A stretch of 64,000 nt of DNA from Roseiarcus sp963836695 (GTDB lineage: Bacteria; Pseudomonadota; Alphaproteobacteria; Rhizobiales; Beijerinckiaceae). Below the pieces are notes generated by a model that searched no databases, was not told where the DNA came from, and saw only the letters and a program-made list of their open reading frames with translations. Below, in pieces: positions 18,770-27,755 of the stretch. The position numbers and the translations under genes were made by a program. The stretch is taken from assembly GCA_963836695.1 (NCBI GenBank), contig CAWIKX010000039.1:124001-188000 (forward strand). Direction: 5' to 3'. Numbering within the stretch: position 1 is the stretch's first letter; each line of letters begins with the position of its first letter.

Positions 18770-18785
18770 TTGCATGCGTATGCAT
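18770..18785. promoter_or_regulatory. Second LacI-type operator, near-perfect palindrome
   Basis: TTGCATGCGTATGCAT matches the perfect palindrome at 13519-13534 in 14 of 16 positions and keeps the central CG. It lies between the divergent regulator gene (start 18557) and the substrate-binding protein gene (start 18848), 63 bases before the latter. It could serve regulation of the transporter and autoregulation of the LacI-type gene. Confidence 0.7.
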
Positions 18786-18847
18786 TGTTGACCTTAGTTT
18801 CCGACGCCGGCTTTCCCGTGCCTCGGATCAAGAAGAGGGAGAGTCTC

Positions 18848-19957
18848 ATGCGAAAGGCAATTTTGCTGGTCGCGATCGCGGCGACGGCGGCAACCGGTCT
18901 GCCCGCGCGCGCCGACGCGGCTTCTGATGGTCTCGCGAAGGCGAAGGCCAATCTCGTCGCTTATACCGCGAAGCCGATGTTCACCGCTCCTGGGCCGGCA
19001 TTCGACGCCAAGAAATGCGCGGCCGGAAAGAAGATGCTTTCGATCCCCAACAGCAGCGGCAACCCGTTCTTGAAAGGCATCATCGATCGCGAAAAAGCGG
19101 TCGGAAAACTCGTAGGACTCGAGGTGAAAGAGTGGGAAAACCAGGGCCAGCCGAGCCAATGGGTCCAGGGCATGGAATACGCGATCCGCGATAAGTTCGA
19201 CATCGTCGATCTGATCTCCGGCATCGATCCCGGCACCATCGAGCCGCAGGTCAAGGCCGCCAAGGAAGCGGGCGTCAAAGTCATGACCTCGCACTTCTAT
19301 GATCCCTCGTTCAAGCCCAACCCGTTCGTCTCCAGTTCGCTGACGATCGGCTTCGGTGAGATCGGCAAGATCCTTGCGGACTGGGCCACGGCAGCTACGG
19401 ACGGCAAGGCTAATATCGCGATCGTCGTCTCCAACGAGGTGCCGCCGACAATTCCGCTTGTCGCCAATTTCAAGTCGGAGCTGGCGGCCGTCTGCCCGCA
19501 ATGCAAGATCGTTCAGGAAATCAATGTTGGCGTGACGGAGTGGGGCACCAAGATCCAGCCGGCTGTCCAGTCGGCGGTCCAGGCCAATCCTGACATCAAT
19601 GTCGTGATCCCGATCTATGACTCGATGTCACAGTTCGTGGTTCCCGCGCTGCGCCTCGCCGGCAAGACCGGAGCGGTTAAAGTGGCGACGTTCAACGGTA
19701 CGCCCTTCGTGCTCGACTTCATTCAGCAGGGCTCCGTGGACATGGACATCGGCGAAAGCCTCGATTGGATCGCGTACGCCACGGTGGATGGTCATCTGCG
19801 CGACGCCTGCGGAATACCCACCCCGACTGCGCTCAACGTACCGTTCTATATTTTTGACAAGTCGAACGTAAAGGAAGCGGGCACGCCGGCAAAGTTCGAC
19901 ACCGGATATGGCGACGCCTACAAGGCGGGTTTCGCGAAGACCTGGATGCTTGACTAA
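18848..19957 (+). CDS. Periplasmic substrate-binding protein of a ribose-type (CUT2) ABC transporter
   Basis: A 369-residue protein with a signal peptide (MRKAILLVAIAATAATGLPA, cleaved near ADA) and a type I periplasmic-binding fold: IPNSSGNPFLKGIIDREKA, then LISGIDPGTIEPQVKAAKEA and IVVSNEVPP. The start at 18848 follows an AAGAAGAGGGAGAG ribosome site. The family usually binds sugars, but this one stands in an operon group with no sugar kinase or isomerase and is probably controlled with an acid/imide pathway, so its ligand is open. Two cysteines (CPQC) near residue 217 are unusual. The ATPase gene begins at the last base of the stop codon. Confidence 0.85.
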   Translation: MRKAILLVAIAATAATGLPARADAASDGLAKAKANLVAYTAKPMFTAPGPAFDAKKCAAGKKMLSIPNSSGNPFLKGIIDREKAVGKLVGLEVKEWENQGQPSQWVQGMEYAIRDKFDIVDLISGIDPGTIEPQVKAAKEAGVKVMTSHFYDPSFKPNPFVSSSLTIGFGEIGKILADWATAATDGKANIAIVVSNEVPPTIPLVANFKSELAAVCPQCKIVQEINVGVTEWGTKIQPAVQSAVQANPDINVVIPIYDSMSQFVVPALRLAGKTGAVKVATFNGTPFVLDFIQQGSVDMDIGESLDWIAYATVDGHLRDACGIPTPTALNVPFYIFDKSNVKEAGTPAKFDTGYGDAYKAGFAKTWMLD

Positions 19958-21600
19958 TGCACAAAGGGTCGAACTGCTCGGCCGTGAGCCCAGTGGTCCG
20001 ATCGCCGGAGGCGCCTGTGGCGCTTCCGGTCCTTGCGCTCAGTGGATTGTCAAAGGCATTTGGCGGCGCGCGGGCCCTTCGCGACGTGTCGTTTTCGGTG
20101 ATGCCGGGGGAAGTCCACGGCCTCCTCGGTAAGAACGGGTCCGGCAAGTCAACGCTGGTGAAGATCCTCGCCGGCTTTCATGCTCCTGACCCCGGTGGTC
20201 GCCTGAAATTCAACGGGGAAGCAGTTGATCTGCCGCTCCAGCCTGGCGATTTCCGACACCTGGGCATGTCGTTCGTGCACCAGAACCTCGGCCTCGTGCC
20301 GTCGTTGACGGTGCTCGAAAATCTGCGGCTCGTGCAACTGACGACTGCGACAAGCAAGCTCATCAATTGGAGCGCCGAGCGTGCGGCGGCGCGCGAGGCG
20401 CTGACGCGGTTCGGTCTCGACCTCGATCCCGGCGAGCGCGTCGATCGGATTTCGCCAGTGGAACGCGCGCTGCTTGCGATTGTGCGCGCATTCGAGGAAA
20501 TCGAGGCGGCGCGGCGACTCACGGGCAAGCCGGGGCTCGTCCTCCTCGATGAACCCACGCCGTTCCTTCCGGCCGCTGGCGTCGCCAAACTCTTCACGTT
20601 GATCCGATCGATCGCCAAGCTAGGGTCGGGTGTCATTTTCATCTCGCACGACATCGACGAAGTCATGCAGATCACTGACCGCGTAACTGTTTTGCGCGAC
20701 GGCGTTGTCGCCGGCGAACTCAAAACCGCGACGGCCAGTCACGGCCAGATCGTCGAGATGATCATTGGGCGTGATCTGGCCAAACGCCCACCTGTATCAC
20801 AGACGAAGTCGATCGAGCGGCCAGTGTTCGCGCGCTTCAGCAACGTTTCGGCGAAAGTGCTCCAGCCCACGGATATTGTGATCGGGCGCGGAGAAATACT
20901 CGGCCTCACCGGCCTGATCGGATCGGGCTACGAGGAGGTTCCGTATCTCGTCTTTGGCGCCCGCCCCTGCCAGTCCGGCTTTCTCTCGCTCAAGAACGAT
21001 CGCGTGGTCCCGCTCCAAGAAATGACCCCACGCCGGGCGATGGATCTCGGCTTCGCTCTCCTTCCCGGCGATCGGCAGGCAGCGAGTGGGATCGACAGTC
21101 TGCCCGTCGTCGACAACATGTTCCTCCCGGATGTCGGCCGGTTCTTTCGCGCCGGCCGCATGCGCAACGGCGCGATGTTGAAGGAGGCGCGGGAACTGGG
21201 CGCCTCTTTCGAAGTCCGTCCCAACGATCCGCACCTCAAGCTGTCGGCACTATCCGGCGGCAACGCGCAGAAGGTTCTCGTGGCGCGCTGGATGAACCGC
21301 AAGCCCGCGCTGCTGCTGCTCGACGAACCGACCCAGGGTGTCGACGTCGGCACGCGACAGCAGATTTTTGTCACGCTCAAGGCCGCCGCCGACAAAGGCG
21401 CATCGGTGATCTGCGCGAGTTCCGACGCCGACCAACTCGCCGAGATCTGCGACCGCGTGCTCATTTTCGCCAGGGGTGGGATTTGCGCCGAACTGACCAG
21501 CGCAGACCTGACCAAAGATCGTATCACCGAGGCGTGTTACGCCTCTGTGTCGCTCGGCCCAGGCAATACAACGACATCTTCGATCCAGGCTGCGAGCTGA
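19957..21600 (+). CDS. Ribose-type ABC transporter ATPase, two fused ATP-binding domains
   Basis: A 547-residue RbsA-like protein with two ABC domains. Domain 1 has Walker A GKNGSGKST and Walker B VLLDEP, but in place of the LSGGQ signature it reads ISPVERALLAI with an insertion before Walker B. Domain 2 has the complete signature LSGGNAQKVLVARW and Walker B LLLLDEPTQGVDVG, while its Walker A is degenerate (GLIGSGYEE). Asymmetric sites are normal for this family. The first codons (MHKGSNCSAVSPVV) may be spurious, since the conserved part starts near ALSGLSKAFGG. It lies between the binding protein and permease in one operon and energises uptake of the pathway substrate. Confidence 0.88.
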   Translation: MHKGSNCSAVSPVVRSPEAPVALPVLALSGLSKAFGGARALRDVSFSVMPGEVHGLLGKNGSGKSTLVKILAGFHAPDPGGRLKFNGEAVDLPLQPGDFRHLGMSFVHQNLGLVPSLTVLENLRLVQLTTATSKLINWSAERAAAREALTRFGLDLDPGERVDRISPVERALLAIVRAFEEIEAARRLTGKPGLVLLDEPTPFLPAAGVAKLFTLIRSIAKLGSGVIFISHDIDEVMQITDRVTVLRDGVVAGELKTATASHGQIVEMIIGRDLAKRPPVSQTKSIERPVFARFSNVSAKVLQPTDIVIGRGEILGLTGLIGSGYEEVPYLVFGARPCQSGFLSLKNDRVVPLQEMTPRRAMDLGFALLPGDRQAASGIDSLPVVDNMFLPDVGRFFRAGRMRNGAMLKEARELGASFEVRPNDPHLKLSALSGGNAQKVLVARWMNRKPALLLLDEPTQGVDVGTRQQIFVTLKAAADKGASVICASSDADQLAEICDRVLIFARGGICAELTSADLTKDRITEACYASVSLGPGNTTTSSIQAAS

Positions 21601-21601
21601 C

Positions 21602-22602
21602 ATGACCGAGGTGACCAAGCCTGCGGCCGAGACCCGCGCACCCGTCCTCAACTACGCGCGGTTGTTCGAAAGCGTGGCATTGTTGCTGGTCTGGGCGATC
21701 CTGATCATCGGCTTCGGCGTCGCGATGCCTCGGTCTTTTCCCACCTGGGGCAATTTCTCGATCATCTTTGCATCTTATGCCCCGGCGGCCTTGCTGGCGC
21801 TGGCGATCATCGTTCCCTTGACCGCCGGCGACTACGATCTTTCGGTCGGCGCGACGCTGACCCTGTCGGCTTCGATGATCGGCGTGCTCAACGTCTGGCA
21901 CCACATGGCGATCCTGCTCGTGCTCGTGGTCGTGCTCGCGGCGGGCGCTGTCGTCGGGCTCTTCAATGCGCTTTTCATCATCTATTTCCGCGTTCCTTCG
22001 CTGGTCGTGACCCTGGGTTCGACGTCGTTAATTAGCGGCCTTGTGCAATGGATGACCGACAGCTCCACAATCGGCGGCGTCGATGACGGCTTGATCACGG
22101 CCGTCGTGGGTCTGCGCCTCTTCGGCATTCCCTACGCCTTCTACTACTCGTTGGTGGCCGCCGTCGTGATGTGGTACGTCTTTGATTACACGCCGCTCGG
22201 CCGACGATTGTTGTTCGTCGGACGCGGACGTGAAGTCGCCCGCCTCAATGGCATTGCGGTCAATCGTGTGCGCCTGGGCGCACTGATCATGTCCGCGGTC
22301 ATGTCAGCCGCTGCGGGCATACTCTACGCTGGTGTGTTGGGCTCGGCCGATCCCTATTCCGGTCTCAACTTCCTGCTGCCGGCGTTCGCGGCCGCTTTTC
22401 TCGGCGCGACGACGATCCAGCCGGGTCGGTTCAATCCGTGGGGCGCCGTCTTTGCTGTCTACTTCCTGGCGACAGGCATCACGGGTCTGTCGATGCTGGG
22501 CATTCCGCTCTGGGTCACCAATGTCTTCAACGGGGCGCCCTCATTCTTGCCGTCACGATCTCGCAGTTGACGAGGGGACGCGAAGCCTCGGACATTGGCT
22601 GA
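21602..22602 (+). CDS. Ribose-type ABC transporter permease, frameshifted at the C-terminus
   Basis: About 333 residues after correction, with around ten membrane segments. Family motifs are AGDYDLSVGATLTLSASMIG and FLGATTIQPGRFNPWGAVFA. Read directly, the last residues are wrong after VTNVFNGA. A one-base change at the GGGGCGCCC tract near 22535 restores LILAVTISQLTRGR and a stop at 22600-22602. It starts one base after the ATPase stop. It completes the three-component importer downstream of the second LacI-type operator. Confidence 0.83.
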
Positions 22603-23003
22603 CAGCCAGCGCGACATCTCCGCGACAGCAACGGAAACGATTGGAGGCGCGAGCGTCGAGGACATATGGCGCAGCAACTGAAGACGGCGGCGGGCCAGCC
22701 CATGGCGATCTGGAACGACCGCTTAAGGTGTGTGCGGTGACAAGGCGGCGCTTTCCAGTGAGTGCGAGCCCTACCCGGCAATCGCTGCAGCCCGAAGCGT
22801 GTGCGATAGCCTCTATTTCTGTATGGCGACCAATTTCAAGCGCCCAGGCATCGCTCGCGCTGGCCTCTATCGTGTAGCGCCCTAAGAAGCCGCGCGGCGC
22901 TATCGCCTGCGGATCGTCGCTGACGGCCTGGGCGAGCCGGAGCCGCTGAAGATGCAGCACTTCCGCGGCGCCTACGAGAAATTTCAGGACTGAAGGTGAG
23001 ACG
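22603..23003. other. Stretch without an intact gene
   Basis: There is no credible complete gene. A short rightward frame ends RLRIVADGLGEPEPLKMQHF plus eight more residues and a stop at about 22992, just before the YedK fragment. It may be the tail of a lost gene. Nothing else is visible. Confidence 0.3.
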
Positions 23004-23275
23004 ATGTGCGGACGATTTACGCAGCACTACGCATGGGCCGAGGTGCAGGAATTCATGAGCGTGTTCGGCACGCCGCGCAATCTGCAGCCGCACTACAACA
23101 TAGCGCCGACGATGACCGTCGACGTGATCTGCCTCGGCAAAGACGGGACGCGCGAACTCGTGCCGATGCGTTGGGGGCTCATTCCCGAGCGGTGGAAGAA
23201 ATCAGCGAAGGAGACGCCGGCGACGTTCAATGCGCGCGCGGAATCCGTCGCCGACGAGCGGATCAAACTTGGACG
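23004..23275 (+). pseudogene. Truncated SRAP/YedK-family protein
   Basis: The ATG at 23004 gives MCGRFTQHYAWAEVQEFM, with the family's catalytic Cys2. NIAPTMTVDVI, RWGLIPERWKK and FNARAESVADE follow, the N-terminal half of SOS-response-associated peptidase (YedK/HMCES), which crosslinks to abasic sites in single-stranded DNA. After residue 90 homology stops and the frame continues as unrelated sequence. The C-terminal half with the conserved late motifs is absent. This is a breakpoint, not a frameshift, because I see no continuation in other frames. Confidence 0.65.
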
Positions 23276-23880
23276 GCGGAAAAGACGGCCGGGAGCTGCT
23301 CACGTCGGGATACTCGGCCTGCAGTTAACTGCAAACTCGTGCGGGCGAGATGGTCCGCGCCTACGTAGTGATCGGGATCGCGCCCGCGACGAGGACGGCT
23401 CCCAAGTGTAACCTCGAACACTACACCGGGTATATTTCGGCGACAGCCTGCGCGCCGGCCTAGCGACGAGCGCGACCCCGGGCCCAGACCGACAACTAGG
23501 CAGACCGCGTGGCGAAATCGCAGCACATCCCCTTGCCCGATGGGTTTTGAAGCCTCTCCCCGAAACAAATACTATTCGCCGAAGGCCGTTGACTCCACAT
23601 CGAAGGACGCAACATCAACGTCTGTGTTCGCCGACGAAAGGCCATCGTTCCCGATTACGCGCTAAGCTCTCAGGTGGCCCCCTTGGCCTCGTCTTTTACA
23701 CTGGCGAGAGCTTGCCTCAGAAATAACGCGCGGCGCGTTTCTCGAGCGGATCTGGGGGCTCACCGACACAAAATGTGGCCTGGCGGCCGACTTCCCGACC
23801 TCGATCGGTCCTACGCGCGGACGGCGGAGCGGTCGTCGGCCTCGAGACCGGGTCAGCCTCGCCGGACTATCGAGTGGAAC
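23276..23880. other. Gene-free stretch before the GntR cluster
   Basis: No protein or RNA gene is recognisable. The only structure I see is a 14-base perfect palindrome at 23321-23334. This is probably the debris side of the YedK truncation. Confidence 0.35.
23321..23334. repeat. 14-bp perfect palindrome
   Basis: TGCAGTTAACTGCA is fully self-complementary. It lies in a gene-free stretch 638 bases before the GntR gene. It could be a regulator site or chance; no second copy was noticed. Confidence 0.3.
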
Positions 23881-23909
23881 TTGACAAGACGCGGCAGGGT
23901 GCGTCTAAA
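23881..23909 (+). promoter_or_regulatory. Probable sigma-70 promoter of the GntR gene
   Basis: TTGACA (23881-23886) is a perfect -35 box. A 17-base spacer leads to TCTAAA (23904-23909), a four-of-six match to the -10 box. The likely GTG start of the regulator gene is 50 bases further on. Confidence 0.5.
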
Positions 23910-23925
23910 TTGGTCAAGCGGGCAG

Positions 23926-23938
23926 GTGGCTAGTCCAC
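23926..23938. promoter_or_regulatory. GTGG-N5-CCAC inverted repeat, possible GntR operator
   Basis: GTGGCTAGTCCAC has two 4-base arms around five bases, a spacing often used by FadR-type GntR regulators. It lies just downstream of the predicted promoter and 21 bases before the GTG start, suiting autorepression. Confidence 0.4.
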
Positions 23939-23958
23939 TTTGGCAGGTAGGACCATTG

Positions 23959-24759
23959 GTGGCAGTCAACAGCTTAAACATGCTTCAGCCGATCGGAAGG
24001 ACTCGATCTTACGAACAGATCGTCACGCAGATTGAGGAGATGATTCAAGAGGGCCATTTTCGGATCGGCGAGAGAATGCCAAGCGAGCGGGCCTTGGCAC
24101 ACCAGTTTCAAGTTAGCCGCGTGGTGGTTCGCGAAGGTCTGCGTCATCTTGAAGCACGCCGGATTATTGAGGTGCTGCAGGGAAGCGGGACATATGTCCG
24201 GCGCGTTCCGCCGCAGACCCTAGCGCAAAACGTCACGTTTTTGCTTGAACTTGAAAAGAGCTCCTTTGTCGACCTGATGGTGGTGCGCCAAACGCTCGAA
24301 GTGACGGCGGCCAGACTTGCCGCGACGCAAGCAACGCCCAAGGATCTTTCGGAGATCGGTGCCTGCGCGCATGAGATGAAAGAAGTTGCCGAGCGGTCTG
24401 GCAACGAGAAAGATAAGTATTTTGACTACGGCGCAAAAGATCTTGAACTGCACAGCCTCATTGCCCGCGGGTCTCACAATGCCCCCCTAGCGAGCTTCTT
24501 GGACGCAATTCTGCCTATGATCATGGAAGGGCGCTTCGCCCTGGTCAATTCCTTTGGAGATGCGGAGAATTTCTTCCGGCGTCGCGGCGTGGAGAGGATT
24601 TATACCGAGCACATGGGTATCATTGATGCGCTCAGGCGGCACGACGGTGACGCGGCGGGACGTCTGATGATTCAGCATACCGCCCGTTCTATCGCCTTCT
24701 TCAAAAACATCGACGACTTGTATCGAGCGGCGGACTCGCGCTCCTGCGACGACGAATAA
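23959..24759 (+). CDS. GntR/FadR-family transcriptional regulator
   Basis: A 266-residue regulator. I chose the GTG at 23959 because AGGTAGGA lies six bases upstream; an ATG at 23980 is the other option, and a longer frame upstream is not conserved-looking. The winged-helix domain (about 15-80) reads QIVTQIEEMIQEGHFRIGER, then MPSERALAHQFQVSRVVVRE. The C-terminal FCD ligand domain follows (VDLMVVRQTLEVTAARLAAT, LELHSLIARGSHN, EHMGIIDALRRHD), with the histidines that usually bind a metal and an organic acid. It heads the second catabolic cluster and faces the same way. FCD regulators commonly sense carboxylates such as lactate, gluconate or galactonate. Confidence 0.88.
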   Translation: MAVNSLNMLQPIGRTRSYEQIVTQIEEMIQEGHFRIGERMPSERALAHQFQVSRVVVREGLRHLEARRIIEVLQGSGTYVRRVPPQTLAQNVTFLLELEKSSFVDLMVVRQTLEVTAARLAATQATPKDLSEIGACAHEMKEVAERSGNEKDKYFDYGAKDLELHSLIARGSHNAPLASFLDAILPMIMEGRFALVNSFGDAENFFRRRGVERIYTEHMGIIDALRRHDGDAAGRLMIQHTARSIAFFKNIDDLYRAADSRSCDDE

Positions 24760-24790
24760 TCGTTCTGGTTCTGGCGGAAGGACTTCAAGC

Positions 24791-25582
24791 GTGCTGGAGA
24801 GCCGTGATCGATCTGGCCTTTTGGCCTCAAAGATCGCCCTGGTGACGGGCGGCGCGTCCGGCATCGGCGCCGCCATTTGCATGGAGTTTGCCGCTCATGG
24901 CGCAGCGGTCGCTATAGCTGACGTCGACAGCGCCAAGTCCGGTCGGATGGTCGAGCTGATGGGCGGCGCGAAGAGCAAGGTCATGGCGGCTGCCGCCGAC
25001 GTCGCCGATTTCGGGCAGGCCGAGGCGGCGGCCGCGGCGACCTTGGAACGGTTTGGCGCAATCGACATCCTGGTTAATTGCGCGGGCTGGAACCAGTTTC
25101 GATCTGTCGAGGACTACACCCAGGACTATTGGCAGAAAATTCGCGCGGTAAATCTGGACGGACCGTGGAACTTCTGCACCGCGGTCATGCCGGCGATGAT
25201 GAAGCAGAAGTCGGGAAAAATCGTCAACATTTCCTCAGCAGCCGGCTATTTGGGCGTGCCCAACGCCGCACCCTACTCCACCTCCAAACTAGGCGTCATC
25301 GGGCTGACCCGCGCTCTGGCCGTCGATCTTGCGCCCCACAACATCAACGTGAACTGCATCTGCCCGGCGTCGATCGAGACGCCGCTGCTCGATGAGGCGA
25401 CCGGCAGCAAATTTAAGGCCGCGATGATCGATCGGATACCGCTGGGACGCCTGGGCAAGCCCGTTGATATCTCGAAAGCCGTGCTGTTTCTTGCCGGGCC
25501 AGATTCCGACTGGATCACCGGGGTCGTTTTGCCGGTGGACGGCGGCCTGACCTGCTGCCTGCGCGCCCACCACTACGAGTAG
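24791..25582 (+). CDS. Short-chain dehydrogenase/reductase
   Basis: A 263-residue classical SDR. The cofactor loop is TGGASGIG, the acidic ADVDS after beta-2 favours NAD(H), NCAG and ISSAAG are present, and the catalytic Tyr/Lys lie in YSTSK. The C-terminal DWITGVVLPVDGG is typical. A GTG at 24791 is used as start. It follows the GntR gene by about 30 bases and precedes a second SDR. The likely role is oxidation of a hydroxyl group in the pathway of cluster 2. The final CCLRAHHYE tail is unusual. The substrate cannot be assigned. Confidence 0.87.
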   Translation: MLESRDRSGLLASKIALVTGGASGIGAAICMEFAAHGAAVAIADVDSAKSGRMVELMGGAKSKVMAAAADVADFGQAEAAAAATLERFGAIDILVNCAGWNQFRSVEDYTQDYWQKIRAVNLDGPWNFCTAVMPAMMKQKSGKIVNISSAAGYLGVPNAAPYSTSKLGVIGLTRALAVDLAPHNINVNCICPASIETPLLDEATGSKFKAAMIDRIPLGRLGKPVDISKAVLFLAGPDSDWITGVVLPVDGGLTCCLRAHHYE

Positions 25583-25599
25583 TTCGGGGTCCCGCGGGA

Positions 25600-26392
25600 A
25601 TGGCGATGAGACTGGAAAAAAAGGTCGCGATTGTCGTCGGCGGCGCGTCGGGAATGGGCGAGGCGATCTCTCACCTTTTCGCCCGCGAGGGAGCCGCCGT
25701 CGCGATCGCTGACGTCAACGAGGCAAGCGCCATCCGCGTAGCCAACGAGGTCGCGGCCGAAAAGGGTCGCTCGCCGCGCCTATCGACTCGACGTCGTGCG
25801 GCCGGATGAGGTCGCCGACGTCTTCTCCACAGTGTCGCGGGAGCTTGGAACAATCGACATCCTCATAAACGCCTCCGGCCTCTCGCAGTTTAAACCCACG
25901 GCTGAGATCACGCCCGACGACCTGCGCCGGACAGTCGACGTCAACTTGATTGGAGTGTTCTACGCCTGCCAGGAAGCGGGCCGGACGATGATTCCTCGCC
26001 GTTCCGGCAAGATCGTCAACTTCGGCTCAACGGCTGGAATCGCCGGCGTCCCCTACATGGCCCATTACACCGCGGCCAAGCATGGCGTGGTGGGGCTGAC
26101 CAAGAGCCTGGCGGTCGAATGGGGGAAGTATAACGTCAACGTAAACTGCATCTGTCCCGGCGCGACTGAAACGCCGATGTTCGTAAACACGCTGTCGCTC
26201 GAGGCGCGCGAGCAACGGGTGAAAAGAATTCCGCTCCAGCGGTTCGGCAAGACAAGTGACCAGGCCAATACCGCGCTGTTCCTCGCCTCGTCCGATTCGG
26301 ACTATCTGACCGGCAGCATCGTCTGCGTCGACGGCGGCGCCGCCGCGATCTCTCCGGCGACGTCTACTGAAGTCCTGCTCGGCCAAGTCTAG
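25600..26392 (+). CDS. Second short-chain dehydrogenase/reductase, frameshifted
   Basis: Two frames make one SDR of about 264 residues. The first part has VGGASGMG and AIADVNEAS and fails after EVAAEKG. The other frame resumes with YRLDVVRPDEVADVFSTVSR, then NASG, FGSTAG, the catalytic YTAAK and a DSDYLTGSIVCVDGG tail. The slip is near 25775, in a GGGTCGCTCGCCGCG stretch. It is a paralogue of the preceding SDR; the two may act on successive or stereoisomeric alcohols. The gap to the cupin gene is short, so the operon continues. Confidence 0.82.
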
Positions 26393-26404
26393 GGAATAAG
26401 CCCA

Positions 26405-26807
26405 ATGAAGCCGGTCAACAATATCAATGAGTGCATGCTGTGGGAGATACCGGGCGAACAGCGCCGGTTCATGGGCATCGTTCACGAGCGCGACATCACC
26501 CCGACCAAGACTCTCTCGGCGGGTATCGTCATCCTGCCGCCGGGAATCGAGCAGCCAAAGCTCAGCGTTCATCCTGAGTCCGAGGAAATCTACTTCGTCA
26601 TCAAGGGCCGCGGGAAGTTCTACCTTGGCGAGGAAACCCATGAGATCGAAATCGGGCTCAGTGATCTTCGTGGCGCCTGGCGCGAAGCACCGTGCCGCCA
26701 ACACTGGCGATGAAGAGATGCACCTCTATTTCGTCAACACGCCTTCAACCTTCGGACCGGTCGGCGGCTACAAGGATTTTACCAAGAACTGGAAGCGCGT
26801 TCGCTGA
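26405..26807 (+). CDS. Small cupin-domain protein, frameshifted
   Basis: About 134 residues after correcting one indel near 26658. Cupin motif 1 is SVHPESEEIYFVIKGRGKFY. In the second frame, motif 2 is FVAPGAKHRAANTGDEEMHL, giving the usual His/Glu metal site. The C-terminus GGYKDFTKNWKRVR is common in small cupins encoded beside catabolic SDR genes. It could be a metal-dependent isomerase, dioxygenase or sugar-acid binding protein; the sequence does not decide. Confidence 0.75.
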
Positions 26808-26843
26808 GTGGCGAACATTTGGGGCTGATGAAGATCTAAAGCT

Positions 26844-27755
26844 ATGGCGCGCTCAGGCGGACAGAGAAAATCGGCGAGGTTGCGGGAGCTCCTGGCGGCG
26901 CCCGTTCCACTGGTCGCGCCATGCGCCTATGACTGTGTATCCGCCCGCATCATCGAGAGAGCCGGTTTCCCTGTCATCATGCACGGGGGCTACAACAGCG
27001 CAGCTAGCCTTCTCGGCCTCCCAGATCTTGGGCTGATCAGCATGGCCGAGATGATCTACAGCGCCCGTAATATCGCGGCGTCGGTGGCGGCGCCGGTGAT
27101 GATCGACGTCGACGATGGCTTCGGCGACCTCCTCAACGTCACACGCACGACGTCTGAATCGATCCGTGCGGGGCTCGCCGGCCTCTATATTGAGGATCAG
27201 GACTTTCCCAAGCGTTCCCCGTCGATCGGCGCCAACAAGGTGATTTCGATCCCAGCCATGACCGCCAAAATCAAGGCGATCTCGGCCGTGGCTAGAGACG
27301 AGGATCCCGACTTCGTCATTATGGCGCGAACCCATTCGAGCCGCGTCACCGGAATGGCAGACGCGGTCGAACGCGGCCTCGCCTACGCCGAGGCAGGGGC
27401 CGACATCATCTTCGTCGATCTCGGCTATTCCGAGGACGTTGTGATGGAGGAGCTGCGGATCATCGTCGAACAGATCGCCGCTTATATCCCGTGCGCCGCC
27501 AACATGACTGAAAACTGCGGCAGACCGCTCTTGACCACGGACGAACTGTTCCGGATGGGCTTCAAGGTCATTCTCTACCCGCTCACGGCGCTGATGACGG
27601 CCGCCACGGCCCTCGAGTCGACCTTCGCTGAACTCAACTCCCAAGGGACTACGCGACGCATTGCCGAGAGGATGTGGCCGCCGACCAAATTCAAACGCTT
27701 GATCGGCGCCGACGATCTCTTGGCGCTAAGAGCAGAGTTGGAGAAGGCGGGATGA
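26844..27755 (+). CDS. PEP mutase/isocitrate lyase-superfamily enzyme lacking the lyase cysteine
   Basis: A 303-residue member of the same superfamily as the enzyme at 9824. Metal-binding residues are present in MIDVDDGFGD and IEDQDFPKR. Where true lyases read KKCGH this one reads KRSPS (residues 123-127), so the catalytic Cys is absent. That resembles PEP mutase, phosphonopyruvate hydrolase or oxaloacetate decarboxylase-type members more than isocitrate lyases. The neighbours are SDRs, a cupin, a VOC protein and a transporter, with no phosphonate genes. A 2-oxo-acid decarboxylase/hydrolase or aldolase-type role is plausible. Its stop overlaps the VOC start (ATGA). Confidence 0.82.
   Translation: MARSGGQRKSARLRELLAAPVPLVAPCAYDCVSARIIERAGFPVIMHGGYNSAASLLGLPDLGLISMAEMIYSARNIAASVAAPVMIDVDDGFGDLLNVTRTTSESIRAGLAGLYIEDQDFPKRSPSIGANKVISIPAMTAKIKAISAVARDEDPDFVIMARTHSSRVTGMADAVERGLAYAEAGADIIFVDLGYSEDVVMEELRIIVEQIAAYIPCAANMTENCGRPLLTTDELFRMGFKVILYPLTALMTAATALESTFAELNSQGTTRRIAERMWPPTKFKRLIGADDLLALRAELEKAG

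Noticed and set aside
18848..22602. Assignment of the first ABC transporter as a ribose importer (rbsBAC)
   Set aside because: Only the family is ribose-type; there is no ribokinase or sugar gene, and the apparent regulon is acid/imide-related, so no gene symbols were given.
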